Assembly: GCA_963776935.1 (NCBI GenBank)
Contig: CAVZOP010000002.1
Span: 1,054,001-1,118,000, forward strand
DNA length: 64,000 nucleotides
Reading direction: 5' to 3'
DNA from: JALOLG01 sp963776935
GTDB taxonomy: Bacteria; Actinomycetota; Acidimicrobiia; Acidimicrobiales; Ilumatobacteraceae
Positions 35,900 to 45,143 of this stretch are shown one piece after another (the stretch's first letter is position 1; each line of letters opens with the position of its first letter). The position numbers and the translations under genes are program-made. Below the pieces are notes generated by a model, which was given only the letters and a program-made list of their open reading frames with translations, was not told where the DNA came from and searched no databases.

Positions 35900-36724
35900 T
35901 CAGACGACGATTTCGTCGAGGTCGCTCCCGATCAGCACCACGCCGTCGTAGGCGCTCGAGTCGTACTGCGGCTGCGCCTCCGGGAGATGATGGGTGAGCA
36001 CGACCCTCGCGACGCCGGCCGCGGCCGCCATGTCGACGCAGTCCTGGGGTGAGGCGTGGAACTCGTGCAGCCGAGTGATGAGCGCTCTCCGCGCGGGCGT
36101 GACGTCCGGTGGCGGCGCCGACGCGCACGCGTCGACGATCAACACGTCGGCGCCGCGCGCCAGGTCGACGAGCTCGTCGCACCGCGCCGTATCACCGGAG
36201 ATCACGAGTGAACGCCCTCCGTACGTGAACCGGTACCCGAGTGACGACATCGGTGGATGCACGACGCGACCGGCCTCGACGACGCACCCGTCGAACTCGC
36301 TCGACCAACCCGTCCCGACGTCGGTGACCTCGACGTCGTCCCACCCGGAGCGTCCGTAGCCGAGGTCGATCGCCCACTCGGCCTGATCACGGTAGAAGTC
36401 CTCGACCAACCGCCGGTGCATGTCCGACGTGCCGGTCGGCCCGATGACGCGGAGTCGCGATCGGCCGGCCGACCAACTCCCCCACACGAACGCCGGATAG
36501 CCGAGGACGTGATCCCAGTGGAGGTGCGTGATCGCGACGTGCCGGACGTCGGCCAGTTTGGTGCCCGCCGCCAGGATCTGGCTCACGACGCCGTCACCCG
36601 CGTCGACCAGCCACGACGAACCGGAGCCCCATTGCACGAGCGCAGCCGGATGGTGCCGCGTGAGGCTGGGCGACGGCGAACCCGTGCCCAGCAGCGTGAC
36701 CCGCAGCTCCACCGATCGAGTCAT
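35900..36724 (-). CDS. MBL-fold metallohydrolase (RNase Z / arylsulfatase-like)
   Basis: 274 residues. The metallo-beta-lactamase signature HLHWDHVLG follows VTLLGTGSPSPSLTRHHPAA and SWLVDAGDGVVSQIL. Other ligands appear in GDTARCDELVDLA, ADVLIVDACAS, HASPQDCVDMAAAAGV and LTHHLPEA. The pattern fits the ElaC/AtsA branch, acting either on RNA 3' ends or on small esters; the long helical arm of true RNase Z is not evident. Its start is 60 bases from the divergent NuoF-like gene, so the two may share a promoter region. Confidence 0.82.
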   Translation of the reverse strand: MTRSVELRVTLLGTGSPSPSLTRHHPAALVQWGSGSSWLVDAGDGVVSQILAAGTKLADVRHVAITHLHWDHVLGYPAFVWGSWSAGRSRLRVIGPTGTSDMHRRLVEDFYRDQAEWAIDLGYGRSGWDDVEVTDVGTGWSSEFDGCVVEAGRVVHPPMSSLGYRFTYGGRSLVISGDTARCDELVDLARGADVLIVDACASAPPPDVTPARRALITRLHEFHASPQDCVDMAAAAGVARVVLTHHLPEAQPQYDSSAYDGVVLIGSDLDEIVV

Positions 36725-36784
36725 CGCGTCAATCCAACACCTCGACGCGGTTTGGCGGCGAATGCGACGGGCATCCTCTTCGCC

Positions 36785-38776
36785 ATGCCGTCGATTCACC
36801 GCGTCCTCGACCAGCATCCGATCGATGCCCTCGCCGACTATGTCGCGATCGGCGGCGGCGCCGGCCTCGACGCCGCCCGCCGGCTCGACGGCGTCGGGAT
36901 CACCGAGGAAGTGACCGCGTCCGGTCTGCGGGGCCGTGGTGGTGCCGGCTTCCCGACGGGCGTGAAGTGGGAGACCGTTGCCATCGAGGCAGGGACAGGG
37001 CCACCGCCGATCGTCGTCGTCAACGGCGCCGAGGGCGAGCCGGGCTCGTTCAAGGACCGAACGCTGCTGCGGCGCAACCCGTACCGGGTTCTCGAGGGCG
37101 CGCTGATCGCGGCCACCGCGGTGCACGCCCGTCACGTCGTCGTCGCTCTGAAGCGCACGTTCCACGTCGAGCGGCGGTCCGTCGCGTACGCGATCGCCGA
37201 GATGTCCGATGCGGGCTGGTTGAGCGACGTCGACGTGCGGATCTCGATCGGGCCGAACGAGTACCTGTTCGGTGAGGAGACCGCCTTGCTCGAGGTGGTC
37301 GAGGGACGGCAACCGTTCCCGCGGATCGCGCCGCCGTACCGCCGCGGGCTGGCCACCAGCACCGATGCGCCGAGGTCGGCGGACCCCGACGGCAACGACG
37401 CTCCCGGCGTCGGGTTGGTGCTGGCCAACAACGTCGAGACGCTGGCCAACGTGCCCGGCATCGTCAGTCAAGGGGCCGACTGGTTCCGCACGCTCGGCAC
37501 GCCCGACTCACCCGGCACCGTCGTGTGCACCGTGAGCGGCGACACCCGGCGCGCCGGTGTCGCCGAGTTCGCGATGGGCACGACGATCGCCGAGATCGTC
37601 GACGAGATCGGCGGTGGACCGCTCGAGGACCAGCGGATCGTCGCCGCCATCTCAGGTGTCGCCAACGCCATCCTGCCGGTCGAGTTGTTCGACACGCCGG
37701 CCTGCTACGACGCGTTGCGGTCGGTGGGGAGCGGTCTCGGCGCAGCCGGTTTCATCGTGTTCGACGATCGCGCCGACCTGATCGCGGTCGCCGAGGGCGT
37801 GTCGCACTTCCTCGCCGTCGAGTCGTGCGGGCAGTGTGAGCCCTGCAAGCGCGATGGGATGGTAGTCGCGGCGGTGCTCGACGACCTCCGCCGCTCCGAG
37901 AGTGAGGGCGACGTGGAGGCCATTTTGCGCGACTCGCTCGGGACGATCACCGACGGCGCCCGCTGTTACCTCGCGACCCAACATCAGGTCGTCGCGACCA
38001 GCATCCTCGACCTGTACCCCGGTGTGATCGCCGGCCACGTCGACGGGTCGTCGCCGCCGGCCGATCGAGTGCTGATCGCGCCCATCGTCGACATCGAGGA
38101 CGGACAGGTGGTGCTCGACACCTCACAGGCCGACAAGCAACCCGATTGGTCGTACGAGGCCATCGACTCGGGGCGCTGGCCGGCCGCCTATCTGGGCGAC
38201 ACGCCGGTCGACGTCAGCACGCGCCACCGCCGGGACGGCAGCGGCCCAGCGCCAGTCGTCGCGCCCGGCGACGGCGATGACGTCACCGACGACCGTGTCG
38301 ACGGTGTCGGCGTCGAGCCTGTCGATGGAGCGCACCGCCCGATCATGATCGATGTCGGCGATCAGCTCGACCTCGCCCATCACGAGCTGGTGGCGGCCCT
38401 GCTGGCGACGGCAGTGGGCGAAGACGGCGACCGCGCCGCTGCGGTCGAAGCGTTCGCCGACCAGCTCCGACGCCACGTCGAGGTCACGACTCGGGTCCTC
38501 CTGCCGTGGGTTCGCCGCGTGGGAGGTGACGAGGGCGAGCGAGTCGCCGACCGGGCGGAGGCGATCCAGTCGGCCGCCGAAGACCTCGTCGAAACGCTCC
38601 GTCGGGATCCATCCGACGGGTCGAGCCCCGACGGGTCATCCGTGCCGCTGCGGGCCGTCGCCGACCAGCTGCACCGGCTCATCCTCGACGAGGAGCGAGC
38701 CGTGCTGCCGTTGCTCGAACGTCATCTCGGTGAGTCCGACCTCGACGACATCGGCCGCGCCATGCACGAGGTCTGA
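36785..38776 (+). CDS. NuoF-like NADH:acceptor oxidoreductase subunit fused to a hemerythrin-like domain
   Basis: 663 residues. Residues 1-410 match the 51-kDa complex I subunit: GLRGRGGAGFPTGVKW and NGAEGEPGSFKDR bind FMN and NADH, FGEETALLEVVEGRQPFPR and LVLANNVETLANV follow, a SLBB region covers 245-330, and Cys348, Cys351, Cys354 (ESCGQCEPCKRDG) with Cys394 form a 4Fe-4S site. After a loose linker (410-520), residues 520-663 form a four-helix region resembling HHE hemerythrin (DLAHHELVAALLA, RRHVEVTTRVLLPW, DEERAVLPLLERHL), with some ligand positions lost. No other nuo or hydrogenase gene is nearby, so it is an orphan electron-transfer protein. ATG 36785 is chosen. Confidence 0.8.
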   Translation: MPSIHRVLDQHPIDALADYVAIGGGAGLDAARRLDGVGITEEVTASGLRGRGGAGFPTGVKWETVAIEAGTGPPPIVVVNGAEGEPGSFKDRTLLRRNPYRVLEGALIAATAVHARHVVVALKRTFHVERRSVAYAIAEMSDAGWLSDVDVRISIGPNEYLFGEETALLEVVEGRQPFPRIAPPYRRGLATSTDAPRSADPDGNDAPGVGLVLANNVETLANVPGIVSQGADWFRTLGTPDSPGTVVCTVSGDTRRAGVAEFAMGTTIAEIVDEIGGGPLEDQRIVAAISGVANAILPVELFDTPACYDALRSVGSGLGAAGFIVFDDRADLIAVAEGVSHFLAVESCGQCEPCKRDGMVVAAVLDDLRRSESEGDVEAILRDSLGTITDGARCYLATQHQVVATSILDLYPGVIAGHVDGSSPPADRVLIAPIVDIEDGQVVLDTSQADKQPDWSYEAIDSGRWPAAYLGDTPVDVSTRHRRDGSGPAPVVAPGDGDDVTDDRVDGVGVEPVDGAHRPIMIDVGDQLDLAHHELVAALLATAVGEDGDRAAAVEAFADQLRRHVEVTTRVLLPWVRRVGGDEGERVADRAEAIQSAAEDLVETLRRDPSDGSSPDGSSVPLRAVADQLHRLILDEERAVLPLLERHLGESDLDDIGRAMHEV

Positions 38777-38868
38777 CCGCCCGCCCTCCACCGCACGGAG
38801 TCCCCCGGTTCGACGTTTGAGCGACGGCTCGGCGGGTACTTCGAGACCGACGAGACGGAGGAGTCGCC

Positions 38869-39123
38869 ATGAACCAGCACAGCGCTGTCGATGATCGCAG
38901 CATCGGTGACCAGGCACGAGACGTCGGTCGAGGACTGAGACTCTTCATCGCAGCCGCCCTCGTCGCGGCGTTGGTCGTCGTCGCGCTCGACAATCGAGAG
39001 GACGTTCGTCTCGGCTATGTGTTCGGGGATGCCCAGGCGCCGGTGTGGATCGTCCTCGTGGCCGCCGGGATCGTCGGCGTGATGGTCGGCTGGCTCCTGA
39101 AGCACCGCTCTCATCGCCACTGA
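38869..39123 (+). CDS. LapA/DUF1049-family small membrane protein
   Basis: 84 residues with two transmembrane segments: LFIAAALVAALVVVAL and WIVLVAAGIVGVMVGWLL, separated by the short loop DNREDVRLGYVFGDAQAPV typical of lipopolysaccharide-assembly-protein-A domains. It ends in a basic His-rich tail. GAGGAGTCGCC precedes the ATG at 38869. In actinobacteria, which lack LPS, the role of these proteins is unknown. Confidence 0.78.
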   Translation: MNQHSAVDDRSIGDQARDVGRGLRLFIAAALVAALVVVALDNREDVRLGYVFGDAQAPVWIVLVAAGIVGVMVGWLLKHRSHRH

Positions 39124-39148
39124 CGTCCCATGTCGCCGCTCTCGAGGG

Positions 39149-40310
39149 TCAGCTGAGGAAACCAGCGTAGAAGTACAACGTGTGACCGCCCTCCGCGTCG
39201 ACGACGAGCGCGGTGGGAATGGCCCAGTCGAGAGCCGGTAGCGGGAGCGGTTCGGGTTCCGAAGCGGCGTCCAGCCGATACAGGGTGCGGGCGAGGATCG
39301 TCGGTCCGCTCGAGGGCCTCCAGGCGATGCTCGGGTACGACGGGCAGCCGGGATCGAAGAACCCGGACGTCGGGTTGGCCGCGAGATCCTCGGCGAGTTG
39401 CAGCGGGTCGACTCCCCCGCGCAGCGGTTCACCGACGGCGGACTCGTACGACGAGCCGAGCTCGTCGAACAACCTCGCCAGATCGGTGCCAGTGGAGACC
39501 TGCGGGTCGGAAAGGAGCTGGTCGTCCTCGCAGGCGAATCCGGACACGCCGACGTGGACGGAGTCGTCGAGGACCACGTCGATGGTTCGCGCCGCATCGG
39601 TCGGTACGCCGAGGGCGCTGTCGTCATATGGCGGACCACCGGAGCACTCGAACTCGCCGAGCTCGGTGCACCTCGTGTACGGACGCACCTCCAGCGGCAG
39701 CACACCACCGACGAAGTCGTCGATGGTCTGGTCGGCGACCGCACGGACGTTGTAGATGCCGGCCGGTAACGGCGTTGCCGGGTCGGTCGGCACGGCTGGC
39801 GAGGGCTCACCCTCCCAGTCGGCGCCACAGCAGGCGATGAACGCGAGCGGCGGGAACGGCTCGGACGAGGGCCGCCATCCCGATCCGGTCGACGGTGTGG
39901 TCGTGGCCGTGGTGGTCGTGGTCGTGGCCGGCTCGGTGGTTCCGGTCGTGGTCGTCGGGGCCGGATCGGTGGCCTCCGTGGCTGGGACATCGGTCGGCGA
40001 GGGACTGACCTGGGGCGACGTCGTCACCGTTGTCGGTCGACACGACATCGGGCACTGTGTCGCTGACCAACGTGTCGTCGTCGGAACCGCGACCGACGAC
40101 GAGGAACAGCCCGACCACCATCACGACCACGGCGGATGTTCCGGCCACCGCTCCGGCCACCCGTCTCCGGCGCCGACTCGATCGAACGCGAGCCATCCCG
40201 TCAGCTGGTGCCGGGCGCCGCAGCGCCGCCCCGGCAGTTCTGGCGATCTCGTCGACGCGGTCCTCGCCCGACTGATCCTGGTTGTTCGACTGATCCTCGT
40301 TGTTCGACAT
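39149..40310 (-). CDS. Membrane-anchored protein paired with an ECF sigma factor, one frame break
   Basis: After an Asn/Gln/Asp-rich N-terminus (MSNNEDQSNNQDQSGED) and a basic stretch, one helix (VAGAVAGTSAVVVMVVGLFL) anchors the protein, followed by a Thr/Pro-rich linker and an extracellular domain with several Cys (AFIACCGADWEG, YTRCTELGEFECSGG, GFACEDDQLL). The frame changes between about 39990 and 40025; dropping one base joins VVSTDNGDDVAPG to PSPTDVPATEATDP. Its start is one base after the sigma stop. The position fits an anti-sigma partner, though no zinc-binding HxxxCxxC motif is seen, so that role is inference. Confidence 0.62.
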
Positions 40311-40311
40311 C

Positions 40312-40803
40312 TCAGACCTCGAGTTCCTTGGCAAGCGCCATGCGTGCTCTGCTCAGATCGCTGCGGACGGTGCCCTCGGGGACGTCGAGGATCGACGCCA
40401 CCTCGGCCGTCGTGCGGTCCCCCGCGTAGTACAAGGTCACGGCAATGCGGGGGCGTGCCGGTAGTGCCCGGACCGCACCCCAGAAGGCGATCACCTCCGG
40501 TGAAGGTCCTGGCGTGGAGGGTTCGTCGACGCGCTGTCGGGACAAGAACCGCGCCTCGGTCGCCCTCCGGCGCCAGCGACTGCGACACAGGTTGACCAGA
40601 ACCCGATGACACCAGCCACCCGGACGTTCCAGCTGGCGAACCCGATTCCAGTTGATCAACGCCTTGACCATCGCGTCATGGACGAGGTCCTCGCCGTCAT
40701 GGCCCGACAACGCGGTCGCGACCACGATCAGTCCCGGGTACTCCCGCTGATACAGGTCCTCGAACCGTGCCTCCTCGAGAGCGACGTGGGTGGGCTCGGG
40801 CAT
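40312..40803 (-). CDS. ECF RNA polymerase sigma factor (SigE-like group)
   Basis: 163 residues. Region 2 is FEDLYQREYPGLIVVATALS followed by DGEDLVHDAMVKALINWNRV; the RPGGWCHRVLVNLCRSRWRR stretch follows; region 4 is FWGAVRALPARPRIAVTLYY and RTTAEVASILDVPEGTVRSD. ATG 40803 (MPEPTHVAL) is preferred over an upstream start at 40857. It is co-transcribed with the membrane protein that starts one base after its stop. Target promoters are not identifiable here. Confidence 0.87.
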   Translation of the reverse strand: MPEPTHVALEEARFEDLYQREYPGLIVVATALSGHDGEDLVHDAMVKALINWNRVRQLERPGGWCHRVLVNLCRSRWRRRATEARFLSRQRVDEPSTPGPSPEVIAFWGAVRALPARPRIAVTLYYAGDRTTAEVASILDVPEGTVRSDLSRARMALAKELEV

Positions 40804-40936
40804 GGTCAGGCTGTTCAGGAATGTTGGGGTGGCAGACAAGGTGCGCATCACCAACACACACGCACGAGGCCCCGCCGACGCTGCAAGCGGAGGGACAATA
40901 TCTTGACCAGCCTGCGCGCCGCGTCATCATGTCCGG

Positions 40937-41573
40937 ATGACTCCGTCGCGTCCGCTCTTGTTGTCGGTCAATGTCGGTCCGATCGGGATCGTCGAGCATC
41001 ACGGGCGCCGCGTCCCGACCGGAATCTTCAAGCAGCCGGTGACCGGTCGCGTCGCCGTGCGTGGCGTCAACATCGACGGCGACGATCAAGCCGACCGCGA
41101 CAACCACGGCGGGCCCGATCGCGCCGCCTACGCCTACTCGGCCGAAGACCTGGCCTGGTGGGAGTCCGAGCTCGGCCGCGATCTGGCTCCGGGCACGATG
41201 GGCGAGAACCTCACGACGTCGCAGATCGATGTCACCGGCGCCGTCATCGGTGAACGCTGGGCGGTCGGGTCAGCCGTGTTCGAGGTGGCCGCGCCCGCGA
41301 GTGCCGTGCTTCAAGCTCGGCATTCGGATGGGTGATCCACGGTTCCCGCGGCGATTCGCGCACGCCGGTCGACCGGGCGCATACCTGCGGATCGCCCAGG
41401 CCGGCGAGATCGGAGCGGGCGACCCGATCGACGTGATCAGCCGCCCTGACCACGACGTCACTGTCGGCCTCGTGGCGCGTGCGTTCCACGACGACCATTC
41501 ACTCGCGCCGCTGTTGCTCGGCGCGCCGGAACTGTCGCACGGGTGGCGTGAGTGGGCAGATCATCACACCTGA
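40937..41573 (+). CDS. MOSC-domain protein, one frame break
   Basis: About 211 residues of the molybdenum-cofactor-sulfurase C-terminal fold (YiiM-like). The first frame shows SVNVGPIGIVEHHGRRVPTG, VRGVNIDGDDQADRDNHGGP and APGTMGENLTTSQID, ending VFEVAAP. Dropping one g near base 41297 continues with RVPCFKLGIRMGDPRFPRRF, containing the conserved Cys of MOSC proteins, then DHDVTVGLVARAFHDD to the stop. YiiM-type proteins reduce N-hydroxylated bases or bind sulfur at this Cys. Both parts are clean, so the break is probably an artefact. The next gene starts 16 bases later. Confidence 0.82.
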
Positions 41574-41589
41574 CGACCAGACTGTCGGG

Positions 41590-42006
41590 GTGACCAATCA
41601 GACGTTCGTGATCCGTCCGATCGGATGGGTCGATTCTCCCCTGGTCGACAAGGACTCGGCGCCCAGGCAGGGTGACGAGGGAGCGCCGGCCGCCCACGTG
41701 ATCATCGAGCCCGACATGGCCGACGGGATCCGCGACCTCTTCCCAGGCGAGGAGGTCATCGTTCTGACGTGGTTGGATCGGGCCAGTCGCGACGTCCTGA
41801 CGGTGCACCCGCGTGGAGACACCCGCAACCCGATCCGTGGTGTGTTCAGCACACGCTCGCCGGATCGTCCGAACCCGATCGGTCTCCACCGCGTCGTCAT
41901 CGTCTCGATCGAAGGTCTGCGGATAGAGGTGCAGCCCCTCGAGGCGCTCCACGGCACGCCCGTGATCGACATCAAGCCGATCCTCGGACCGGTCGGCGAG
42001 CGCTGA
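41590..42006 (+). CDS. trmO: tRNA (t6A37) N6-methyltransferase, TrmO/TsaA family
   Basis: 138-residue beta-barrel SAM-dependent methyltransferase that methylates t6A37 in tRNA-Thr. VIRPIGWVDSPLVDKDSAPR is the conserved N-terminus, then IVLTWLDRASRDVLTVHPRG, GVFSTRSPDRPNPIGLHRVV (the hallmark RSPxRPNPIGL motif) and VQPLEALHGTPVIDIKPIL. GTG at 41590 is used. It lacks the extra C-terminal domain of E. coli TrmO. It ends 30 bases before the convergent VOC gene. Confidence 0.9.
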   Translation: MTNQTFVIRPIGWVDSPLVDKDSAPRQGDEGAPAAHVIIEPDMADGIRDLFPGEEVIVLTWLDRASRDVLTVHPRGDTRNPIRGVFSTRSPDRPNPIGLHRVVIVSIEGLRIEVQPLEALHGTPVIDIKPILGPVGER

Positions 42007-42022
42007 CTGACCCATCGCGCCG

Positions 42023-42046
42023 CGCCGGAGGCATCCTTATCCGGCG
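42023..42046. terminator. Hairpin between trmO and the convergent VOC gene
   Basis: Inverted repeat CGCCGGA at 42023-42029 and TCCGGCG at 42040-42046 with a 10-base loop containing CTTA. It begins 17 bases after the trmO stop and covers the VOC stop at 42037. No T-tract is evident, so termination is inferred from stem and place. Confidence 0.4.
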
Positions 42047-42417
42047 GATTGCCACAACCCCATGAGGTTGCCCTCGCTGTCGTTGAAGTAGGCGGCGAAC
42101 CCCATCTCGCCGACCTGCAGCTTCTCCCCGACAGCCGTGCCGCCGTGCTTCTCGACGAGCACCAAGGTGGAATCGATGTCGTCGACCTGGAGGGTGATGA
42201 CCGGCGTGCTCACAGGGTCCTGACGCTCCATCATGCCGCCGCCGATGTAGCCGGGCTCGAGCGGCATGCCCTCGTCGCTCACCGGGCCGGTGGACACGAT
42301 GGTGTAGTTCATCTCCGGCATCGGTTGGATCTGCCAGTCGAACACGTCGCGGTAGAAACCGCGGGCGCGATCGGCGTCGTCGAACGGGACCTCGAAATGC
42401 ACTACTCGAGCGCTCAT
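42037..42417 (-). CDS. VOC-family protein
   Basis: 126-residue single VOC domain of the bleomycin-resistance-like branch: VVHFEVPFDDADRARGFYRD, FDWQIQPMPEMNYTIVS, PVITLQVDDIDSTLVLVEKH, GFAAYFNDSEGNLMGLWQ. His8 and the C-terminal EGN supply metal-ligand positions. GGAGG lies a few bases upstream of the ATG. Function unknown; it is the fourth complete VOC gene of the window. Confidence 0.88.
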   Translation of the reverse strand: MSARVVHFEVPFDDADRARGFYRDVFDWQIQPMPEMNYTIVSTGPVSDEGMPLEPGYIGGGMMERQDPVSTPVITLQVDDIDSTLVLVEKHGGTAVGEKLQVGEMGFAAYFNDSEGNLMGLWQSAG

Positions 42418-42502
42418 TGGTTGACCTCCGTGTGTACGTACGTCTTTCGGCGAGGACAAATCTAGATCGGACCACCGCGGCGAGTGATCGGCGAGCGGGC
42501 TG

Positions 42503-43259
42503 TTACGCGTACGTCCGCACGAGCTCGAGGACGGCCAGAGCGTCCGGTCCGGCGCCCCGTAGCGATGTGTCATCGGCGTCGACACGGCGTGCCGCCACGA
42601 GGCACAGCTCGGCACCGGGACCCTCGATGACCGTCGCCGGCTCGCCGTCGGGAACGAAGTGCCACCGCTCCCCGCCCGGCCCGCGCAGGTCGAATGCGAC
42701 TGGACCGGCGAGCTCGCGGCCGTCGCGCTCGAACGCGTACGGCAACGTGCGCCACGCGAGGCGGGCGATGTGCTCGAGGCGACGCGTTGGTTCCTGCGCC
42801 ACGTCCAACGCCTCGGCGACGTCGCCGGTGTGGATCCAGCACTCGGCCAGCCGTGTCGTCGCCAGCGTCTGCGTGGACAGCTGACCGGAGACCCAGCCGA
42901 CGCGGCGGTGCGGATCGCTGGCCGCGAGCCCGTCGCGCAGCGCAGCCGCGCCCGTGCGCCACCGTTCGAGCAACACGGCACACGGGAGACCGCGTTCCCG
43001 CTCCACGATCGCGGCCGCGCCGTCGTCGACGTTGCCGTGCCCCTCGAGACCTCCTGCGAGCACGTCGAGCCCGTCGGCGAAGTGGTCCAGGGCGCTGGCC
43101 AGCGCGAGCTCGTCGGTCTGGGCGAGATGGAGCACGACGTCGGCGACGGTCCAGCCCGCGCACCGCGTCGGACGTTGCCAGCCTGCCTCGTGCGAGGTCG
43201 TCGAGCAGTGCCGCCAGCTCCGCGTGCTGCTCTTCCAGTGCGGTGAGGATCGCCTGCAT
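42503..43259 (-). CDS. MDMPI/TIGR03083-family protein (maleylpyruvate isomerase-like), one frame break
   Basis: About 251 residues of the DinB-like metal-binding family. The first frame gives MQAILTALEEQHAELAALLD and DLARGRLAT. Dropping the base at 43172 continues with PTRCAGWTVADVVLHLAQTD (GWTVxDVxxHL motif with metal His), RLAECWIHTGDVAEALD (second metal-ligand region) and a C-terminal PVAFDLRGPGGERWHFVPDG domain. GGAGG at 43264-43268 fixes the ATG at 43259. Members use mycothiol or similar thiols; the true reaction here is not known. It faces the LuxR gene divergently over 157 bases. Confidence 0.8.
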
Positions 43260-43416
43260 GAACACCTCCGGCGGACGGCGCCCGGGCCACGACGACCGAC
43301 CGCACCCGTCCCGTCGCGAGCGTAGATCGCGTGTCGTGCCGGTCGGCGGTCCGGCAGTCGAAGCTGAGCGTGTGAACGCGACCGGCACCTTGGAAGGACC
43401 GTGGAACAATCGCAGC

Positions 43417-45073
43417 ATGACCCTGCCGTTCGAGGAGCTGCTCGCCGAGGGCCGGGCGGCGTTACGGGCCGGCGATGCTGCCGGCGCACGCCGGGCCCTC
43501 GAGCGCGCGCTCGGCGAATCGGCGTCGGGCGACGTGATCGAGGGCCTGGCGCGTGTGGCCTATCTCGAGCTCGACTACGCATCGGCGATCGAGCGGTGGG
43601 AGCAGGCCTACGCAGCCCATCGCGACAGCGGCGATCACGTCGGTGCGGTGCGCGTGGCTCGGTCGCTCGGGTACATGTACCTCGCCGTCGAGGGTGATCG
43701 GGCGGTGGCGAGTGGCTGGCTCTCGCGCGCCCAGACACTTCTCGCCCACACGGCCGACACGCCCGAACGCGGATGGGTCGCGCTCAACATCGCGATGTTC
43801 GAAGGCGACCGCGGTCGCAAGGAGCAGCTGTTCCGCGAGGCACTGGAGTTGGCGCGCGGCTTCTCCGACACCGATCTGGAGTTCGTGACGCTCGCCTACC
43901 TCGGGGCGAGCCTCGTCCACGCCGACCGGACCGAAGAGGGCATGACACTCCTCGACGAAGCGCTCGCCGCCGTCGCCGGGAGCGAGGTCGACGACTTCTT
44001 GGTGCTGGAGGAGATCTTCTGCCAGCTCTTTTCGGCCTGCGAGCACGCCCACGACGTCGCCCGCGCCGACCAGTGGATCCGGATCGGCGAGGCGATTGCC
44101 GAGCGGCGGCAACTCCCTTCCGTCTCGGCGTTCTGCCGCACGCACTACGGCGGCGTGTTGACCGCCGCCGGTCGCTGGCCGGAAGCCGACACGGCGCTGA
44201 CCGAAGCCGTCCGACTCTGGGCGCTCGGTCGCCGATCGATCTTGCGCAGCGGTGCACTCGTCCGGCTGGCCGACCTGCGCGTCCTCCAGGGTCGGTTCGA
44301 GCAAGCCGAGCAGCTGCTCGACGGAATCGACGCGACCGACAACGCCGAGGCCGCCCGTCCGATCGCAGCCATCCACCTGGCCAAAGGAGAGCCGGCGCTC
44401 GCCCGCGACGTCCTCGAGCGGGCGCTCGAACAGGTCGATCCGACGAGCACTGCGGCGGCCCCGCTTCTGGCCCTGCTCGTCGACGTGAGCCTCGCGGCCG
44501 ACATGCGTCGACGAGGCCGAACTTGCCGCCACCGCCCTCGCCACGTGCGCAGGCCGTCACCAGAGCCACTACCTGATGGCGGTCGCCGCGCTCGCTCGCG
44601 GTCGAGTCTGTCTCGCGGCCGGCACCGGTGACCCACAGGCCTGTCTCCGCGAAGCGCTCGCCGGGTTCGCTCGGGCACAGATGCCGATCGAGGTCGCACA
44701 CTCCCGCCTCGAGCTCGCCAACGCGCTCGTCACGGATCGTCCCGAGGTGGCGATGGCCGAGGCGCGAGCCGCGCTGGAGGTGTTCGAACGGCTGCAAGCG
44801 GCCCGCCACACGGACGCGGCGACGGCCGTGCTGCGATCGCTCGGTGTCAGGGCCACGACCACCAGGCGCGGTGGCGGGGTGCTCACCAATCGCGAAGCCG
44901 AGGTGCTCGAGCTCCTCGGCCACGGATTGTCGAACCCAGAGATCGCCGATCGGCTGTACATCAGCCGCAAGACGGTCGAACACCACGTCGGCAACATTCT
45001 CAGCAAGCTCGCCCTGCGGAGTCGGGGCGAGGCCGCCGCCTACGCCACGCGCGCCAAACCAGCACCGGAATAG
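43417..45073 (+). CDS. TPR-containing LuxR-family transcriptional regulator, one frame break
   Basis: About 551 residues, same layout as the regulator at 24333: helical TPR-like repeats (LLAEGRAALRAGDAAGARRA, DYASAIERWEQAYAAHRDSG, WVALNIAMFEGDRGRKEQLF) and a C-terminal LuxR HTH (LTNREAEVLELLGHGLSNPE, IADRLYISRKTVEHHVGNIL, SKLALRSRGEAAAYA). The frame changes near base 44505: dropping one base after LLALLVDVSLAAD continues with VDEAELAATALATCAG and MAVAALARGRVCLAAG. Both sides align with the paralogue, so error or a very recent mutation is likely. The FAD oxidoreductase starts 70 bases downstream and is a plausible target. Confidence 0.8.
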
Positions 45074-45143
45074 GGGACCTCCCGGATGCCCCGTCGGTGC
45101 GTTGGGCTCATCGTGAGACCACACCGACAAAGGGAGAAGCAAG

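Noticed and set aside
36785..38776. Complex I operon or NAD-reducing hydrogenase
   Set aside because: Only the NuoF-like gene is present; neighbours are an MBL protein and a LapA-like protein.
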